From NCBI GenBank assembly GCA_027625915.1, contig JANTQA010000051.1:3906501-3970500 (forward strand): a stretch of 64,000 nucleotides of DNA, in the 5' to 3' direction. The notes below the pieces were generated by a model. That model was not told where the DNA came from. It saw only the letters and a list, made by a program, of their open reading frames with translations, and made no database searches. Shown here in pieces: positions 57,903-64,000 of this stretch; position 1 is the first letter of the stretch, and every line of letters begins with the position of its first letter. Both the position numbers and the translations under genes were made by a program. This stretch comes from Anaeramoeba flamelloides. Taxonomy: Eukaryota; Metamonada; Anaeramoebidae.

Positions 57903-58490
57903 TATATGTCCCTACGACCCAAAAAACACTAAAAATTGAAAACTGATCAAATACCTTCCATTATAAAAATTAAAAAAACTAAATGAAAAAATATAAATAA
58001 ATAAAGTTTACATTTAACTTTTTCTTGAAAACATTTTTTACCAAAATGATCGAATTCAAAGTAAAATTATGTATATTTTTATATGCAATATCTTATTTTA
58101 ACTCATTTACTAAAACAAATTCGAAATTATGGGAATTTTCTTTTTACAAAGGGTACTAATTGGGTCTTCAAATGTTTTTTTTTATTTTCAAATGGTAAAA
58201 TTAAAAAAAAAGTTATTTAAATAAGATAAACTCTCTGGGAATGTATTCTAATTTAATCTATTAGCTTATTCTTTGATTTCAAAATTTTCTCAACCCCAAT
58301 TTTTCATAAAAAAAATAAAAAAGTGTACAGTAATTTCAAAAAATATTTTTGATATTCAAAAGTTGAGATTGTTTTTATTCTAAAAAAAATTATCCCAGTG
58401 GTTAATTGAATTAAGTTATCATCTTATATTTCGAAAAATAGTAATCAGAAAAAAAATAGTGCTTAATTTTATTAAGAACATATGTGAACC
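57903..58490. mobile_element. TIR-like element D, copy 2 (inverted)
   Basis: Starts TATATGTCCCTACGACCCAA and ends AAGAACATATG. Long stretches of high identity to copy 1, for example AACAAATTCGAAATTATGGG. Length nearly equal to copy 1, so the two define the element's bounds. Confidence 0.7.
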
Positions 58491-58715
58491 AACTTGGTAT
58501 TTTACTTAATAAAATTTACCCTGATTTTCTTCTAAATTGAAAAAAAAAAAATTAGTTCAGTTCAATGCAGATATTAGCCAATATTTAGATTGCCTATGAA
58601 GCGTTTTACAATAACAAAAATATTTCTTGTATATCAATAAAACTACTGGCTTATTAAATTGACAGTATGAATAATAACATATTCTAGCTTCTTGAGATTA
58701 GAAGAAATTAAAAAA

Positions 58716-58892
58716 TACAGTCATTTTTAGTTTTAATGTACAAAAAAATCTCAAATTAAGGTACAATTTTTGTAATTTTTTTTTTTCACAAAATATTTTA
58801 CTAGAATTTGAATTTTGTGCTTAATTTCGAGATTAATTTTTGTACTTTAATTTTCTTTAAAAGTTTGTTCTTAAAAAGTGGGACTGATTCTA
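58716..58892. mobile_element. MITE family A copy, old
   Basis: TACAGTCATTTTTAGTTTTA on the left; AAGTGGGACTGATTCTA on the right; the shared core AAAAATCTCAAATTAAGG is still clear at about 58744-58761. Confidence 0.75.
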
Positions 58893-59994
58893 TTTCACAA
58901 ACATAGATTGAATTTATATGATTTAGTTTTAAAATGTGGTAGCAAAACAAAGTCTAAACTTTCGGAACACACTTTGACACACTAGGTATCTTTCAATAAT
59001 TAACAATTGTAGAATTATGACTCTAAAAAAAGATCAGATTTTGTAAAATTGATTTTTCACATTTATATTCTTTTCAACTATTTAAATGGAATTTGACATT
59101 ATTGGTTAAAAAAAACCTTTCCAGGCAAGAAAAGTGAAATTTTTAATAATAAAAACTGTTTTTTTGATTTTTAATGAATAGGTCCACTGATCTTGTCTTT
59201 TTTTGATTAACTTTAGAAAAAAAAAATTAAATTGTTCATATCAAAAATCGAAAATATTTAAAAGTAATTCTGGAAAACAAAATTGATATTTTATTCTACC
59301 AAGTAATCAATTATCTTTATGGACGACAATTTCAGGTAAAAAGAATGAAAAAATCAATAAAATATCCTTGAAAGAGTTCCCATAATCCCTGTTAAATTGA
59401 CAGCCTTAAAATCACTATTCAAAAAAAATGAGAATTCCCAACAATGCAAACTATTTTCTCAATTTTTATCTTTAAAACTTAGATCCTATGGCAACTCAAT
59501 ATTTCACAATTTCTATATCAAATCTATAAACATTATTTAGCCCCATAACTTTTTGAAATATTTTGATATTTCAGGATTTTTAAAAATAGCCAAAAATAAT
59601 ACCCTTAAATTAATAAAATTGATTAAATCGATTTCAAAAAGCAATTTGGGACTCATAATTCAATTAACAGCATTTAACCAAATTATTTGTTTATATTTTC
59701 CCACCTTAAAAATGTTTTTTTTTTTTAAACAATCTTTCAACAAACCCTTCCTAAATAAAAAACTCTGATTATTGATTATGGAAAAAATTAACCAAAAAGG
59801 GTTTAATTTAAAACAGTCGTAAATGTTATTCATTTTCAGATATTTTTCAATGTTTTTTTTTTATTCATTTTAAAACAAATATCAAATCTAAAAATTAGTT
59901 TGATTATTAATAATCAAAAAAGAATTCAAGACAATATATAAAACTAAAATTTAAACATCTTCATTTTCAAAATTTGAGTTTTAATAATAAACAT

Positions 59995-60196
59995 TACAGC
60001 AAGTTCCACTTTTAATACACAAACTAAGAGGAAATTTAAAGAACAAAAAAATCTCAAATAAAAGCACAAAATTTGAATGTTTTTTTTCACAAATTATTTT
60101 ACTAGAATTTGAATTTTGTACATTAAATATCATTGAAAGTTTGTTTTTTCTGAAATTTTATTTAAAGTTTGTGTCTTAAAAGTGGAACTGGTTGTA
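59995..60196. mobile_element. MITE family A, near-complete copy
   Basis: 202 bp with TACAGCAAGTTCCACTTTTA at the left and AAAAGTGGAACTGGTTGTA at the right, flanked by TA. One internal stretch of the right arm is repeated (AAAGTTTGT twice). Confidence 0.8.
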
Positions 60197-60725
60197 GTAA
60201 AATTGTATATTTTTTGTTATTTGTTGCCCTAATTGCCCCATTGATGCAAAATTGCCATTAAGATTTTAACAATTGGAAATAATCCTGTTTGGCAAATTTC
60301 AGTTTCATATATCTTTATTGATCAGTGAACGATAAGTAAAATAATAATTGAAAAATTCTCCTTTTCACTACTATCCAACAATTACAACTGATTTGTCAAT
60401 TTTTTTCACAAATTGTAATATCTGTTTTTATCATTAGAAAAATAAATGAAAAAAAAAAAGTTTAAAATTTTCAATTTTATCTATTTAAAGTTGAATTTTC
60501 ATCTGATCAAAACAATCGATCAAGTTAATACATTTTTTGAAGTGGAAATTTGAAAGGGAAAATTCCTCTCAAAAAAAAACATAATTTGATTTGCCAAAAG
60601 CCCATTTAGAACAAAAAATTGTTCATTTTCTAGAAAAATCTATTCCGTTTGTTATTGTTTAATATTTTATAGACACAATACCCAGTTTTATTTTCAATAA
60701 GATAAAATACGAAGTGAAAAAAAAA

Positions 60726-61209
60726 TACAGTGATCAAAATAATTCAAGAATAGAGACTATAATCAATGATTTTTGATAATAGCCGTGTTTTTTTTTCTTC
60801 TTGTTCTATTATAACGCGCAATTTCAACCCAATAGTATACCAAAGTTCAAATCAATTTTGAATGTAAAATCCATCATATTTCCAGTAAAATTTAATTTAT
60901 GAATGCAATTTATGAAATTTTTTAGCAATATTCTCAGGTTTTATTGAAATTTTTAATTTTTTTTTGATTTATAAATTTCTCTCAAAAAGTTACTCTTTTT
61001 TTTTGAGATAAATTTTCCCATTTGATCCTTAATTTTTAGAATTTCTTTTTAAATAATAGAACTTTAGGAAATTAATACCGTATTTAATTGGGTGTTATTG
61101 TTGGTTTCTTTGATTGTTTAATGTATAGATCTTGTATAACAAAAAAACAGGATTTTTATTTTAGAAACACACATTAAACAATTCTACAGGCTTTATTTTA
61201 ACAACAGCA
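60726..61209. mobile_element. TIR element F, copy 2 (inverted)
   Basis: Begins TACAGTGATCAAAATAATTC and ends TACAGGCTTTATTTTAACAA. Shares TTTGATCCTT...TTTAGAATTTCTTTTTAAAT with copy 1 in reverse. Probable non-autonomous Tc1/mariner-type element. Confidence 0.65.
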
Positions 61210-64000
61210 TACTCACATAAGAATAAACACTAGACAAATTATAAGTTTTGAAATTTGTAAATCTGAAAATTGATATTTGTTTTAATTGTGTCTATCAAAG
61301 ATAGATATTTTGATTCCAACATTAAAAGAAATAATTTCCCAAAATAAATTTCAAATTAAAAATACTTTTCCCATTTACAACTATTTTGTAAATCACATTT
61401 TAAGAATTGTGTGTTCTTATCAAGGTTTGGTACTTGGTAAATCTCACAAAATTTTATTCAGTGAGATCTAAGAAGGTAAAAATTTCATCTTTTCATAAAA
61501 AGGTCTGAATTTTTTAGACTCGTACCTCAAAAAAATAATAAATAAGGTTGTAAAAAATCGACTTATTTAAAAAATTACCTTCTATTTTATCTTTTAAAAA
61601 CTTTACATATTAGTGAGGATTTTCATTGTTTTTTTTTCAATTTCTGAGTTGATCTGAGAAGGTTTTCAAAAAAGACATAAAAGGTCAAAAAGGAGAAAAG
61701 TCAAAATTTTGGAAGAATAAGTCTTTTGTTTTACAAGAAAGACATTTTTTGAAAGGCCTTGAGAATTGTTTTGGGTTTGCATTGTTCCCTCTAAAATCCT
61801 CATTTCCATAAAATTGAAGAATAATTTTTTCTCAACAGATACAATATTTTTTTTTAAATATATAAATAAAATTAACAAATTTTTACAATATAATTTCCCA
61901 TTAGATCCTTCATGTAAAATTCTTCAAAGCATTTCCCACACAACCTCAACCCAATTTATATTGATACAACAAATTGGGTTTTGAGAGAAAGGATCAAAAC
62001 AAAAAAAATTTTATCAAAATCGTATCAAAAAATATGAAGTGGATTTGGAATGGATAATGTTGTTCCACAAACAATTTGAGGGGACACTCTCCACTTAGCC
62101 ATGGAGAGGAGATTTAATTCTAGGGAAAACAAAAAGAAATAAAGCCAAAAAAAACAAAAAAAAACAAAAAGTATTAACCCTTTGTAATAATTAATACAGT
62201 TCTTTCCAACTCTACTTTGAAAAATTAAAAGACCCTGTAATTGATTTTCTATTCTGAAATTTTATTTTGTACAACAAATTGTAAAAGGGGCTCTTAAAAC
62301 TCATCATAAACCATAAAATTTATAATATAAGATTAAAAACAAATTATCCATTTTTTTTGCTTTGGGAAATTGAAAAACTATCAACAAATATTTACATTAA
62401 TGTGGATCTTCAATTTCTAAAATTGTTAAAATCCTGTTTTGTATAATTTAAAAACAAAGATTGAAAAACACTTTCAAGTTTCCATGGTTTCTGTGATTTC
62501 TGTGACTTCAATTCTTGTAAAAATATATTTCTTTTTTGTTTTTGTTTTTACAAAAAAATAAATCGAATAAAGGAAGAGAAATTTGAAAATTTGATCACAA
62601 GATCGAAATTGAATTTTGTACTTCAAAAATCTTAATTTTATAATAGATAACCAATTTCTATGTCTTATAAATTTTCTCTGGTAGGGTACTAACAGTTGTA
62701 TGGTTTATCAAGATAATGTAATAATCAAGCCTAAATGATTTTTGATCATTAACAATACGATCATTTAGATTTAAAGTTAAAGTTGTGTATTAAGAGTTTT
62801 TTTAATTTTAAAAATTGGTGATTATTTTTTTTTATTCATTTTCATGATTCCTTAACAAGATGTTTTAGTTCACATATCTCAAAATTTCTTGTTCATTTTT
62901 CATTTAAAAAATGACATAAAATAATTTTTTGATCCAAATTGGAAAATATTTTAAAGATCATTCTTTCATAATGAAAATGGGATTGGAGCATATTTGGCTG
63001 AGATAAATTGACGAAGTGTAAACCTAGTCCTTAAAACAAGATTAAAATTGAATTTATTAAAAAGAAAAACAAAAAAATTGTTTATTTCTTAAAAGTTTTT
63101 TATATGTTAGTTTTCGTGAGACAAATAGTATATTTTTTTTTTTAACTCATTTGGCATAAGGAAAAGACAAAATAATAAAATCCTTTGAACTTAATTAAAC
63201 ATTCTTACAATTAACATATATCTAATTTACAAATTAGAAACGAGAACAATCTAATTTAGATTTTTTAAAAAACACAATAGGGATTATATACTAATAACCC
63301 CCGAACTAAAGTTTTTATTAAGTATTTTTAATCAATAATAACACTAAAAAGTATTTAATAATTATTAAATGTTTTAAAGAAACATTTGGAATTAAATATA
63401 AATATAACAATATTTTTATTGAAAGAATATCTGGATAATTGATTTTATAAAAAGGAGTATCCAGAAAGATTTTTTTTTTTTATAAACAATAATACTAATC
63501 CCAATAATACAATAATTTTAAGAAATAAAATATTTTTGTCAAAAACCCCAAAACGATTTATTTTTTAATTCTTTTTCATTAATTTCTCCCTCTTATTTTT
63601 TTTTCATGGCTTTTAATTTACTTTATTTAAAGACTTATAAATTATTTTTCGAAAACTAAATTAAGTTCGGAATCCTTCTAGAATTAGGAATAAACTCTAA
63701 CATTTTAACACTTATTAAATTAGAAAACACACATTTGGTTCATTCAACATCCACCCTTTAACATATTAAAAATAGTTTTTCTCTTAAAATTTAACCCTTA
63801 ACAATTAATTAATAAAAGCCAAATATTTTTTGAACACACTTGAAATAATTTTAAGAATAAGAATACAAAAGTTTTATCTTCAAACTGAAAATGTATTCAA
63901 TTTTAAATAATTTTTTTTTCATTTTATGTTATTAATCATTTTCGTTTTCATTTCCCCTTTTCCAATAAGGTTATCTATTTCGTTTGATGTGGTAATTTTT
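61210..64000. other. Terminal intergenic stretch
   Basis: AT-rich spacer. The only distinct feature is a GC-richer patch with a perfect 7-bp stem and 8-base loop (CTCTCCA at 62087, TGGAGAG at 62102). No gene was recognised. Confidence 0.5.

Overview
The window looks like nuclear DNA of an AT-rich, gene-poor, free-living protist. It carries a eukaryotic ribosomal protein gene (eL36), a meiotic MutS homologue (MSH5), a BEACH-WD40 giant protein, an RGS + DUF547 signalling protein and a divergent mitochondrial-carrier-like protein. GT-AG introns, asparagine (AAT/AAC) runs and charged low-complexity tracts point to an amoeboid protist. The mix of poly-Asn, NK/RE-type low complexity and a DUF547 signalling fusion fits an Anaeramoeba-like or dictyostelid-like lineage. 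That placement is inference; nothing here fixes the species. Stops behave as in the standard code.

Layout. 1-2190: a relic LINE (+ strand) near two copies of a TA-flanked palindromic MITE. 3415-6039 (-): MSH5, intronless. 6040-15230: mostly non-coding and full of small TIR elements, with a weak coding candidate at 9664-10083 and a second LINE relic (14270-15230, -) that ends where the first traces of the BEACH gene begin. 15231-29100 (+): the BEACH gene. It encodes an alpha-solenoid-like N-terminus, a ConA-like/DUF4704 region, PH-BEACH, BEACH and WD40. Two clear introns (2383 and 1291 bp) lie in its 3' half; the first holds a third LINE relic. At least seven frame changes at A/T homopolymers interrupt 18340-20545, and more are likely at 15430-15550. 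29101-36569: non-coding with MITEs and a 670-bp array of small hairpins. 36570-37603 (-): carrier-like gene, one intron. 38598-40205: a nested giant palindrome. 41027-41444 (-): eL36, one intron. 45426-47318 (-): an unrecognised 630-aa protein. 51732-54669 (-): coiled coil + RGS + DUF547 protein, one intron. 54670-64000: non-coding with more MITEs.

The genes do not form an obvious pathway. They cover meiotic recombination, membrane traffic, organelle transport, translation and heterotrimeric-G-protein signalling. Apart from the genes, the main content is a dense set of at least nine repeat families: palindromic or TIR elements of 0.1-0.6 kb, one non-LTR retrotransposon family with 10-bp tandem repeats at its 3' end, and hairpin arrays. 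Several are nested, which gives a relative order of insertion. No prokaryotic, viral, CRISPR, rRNA or convincing tRNA feature was seen.
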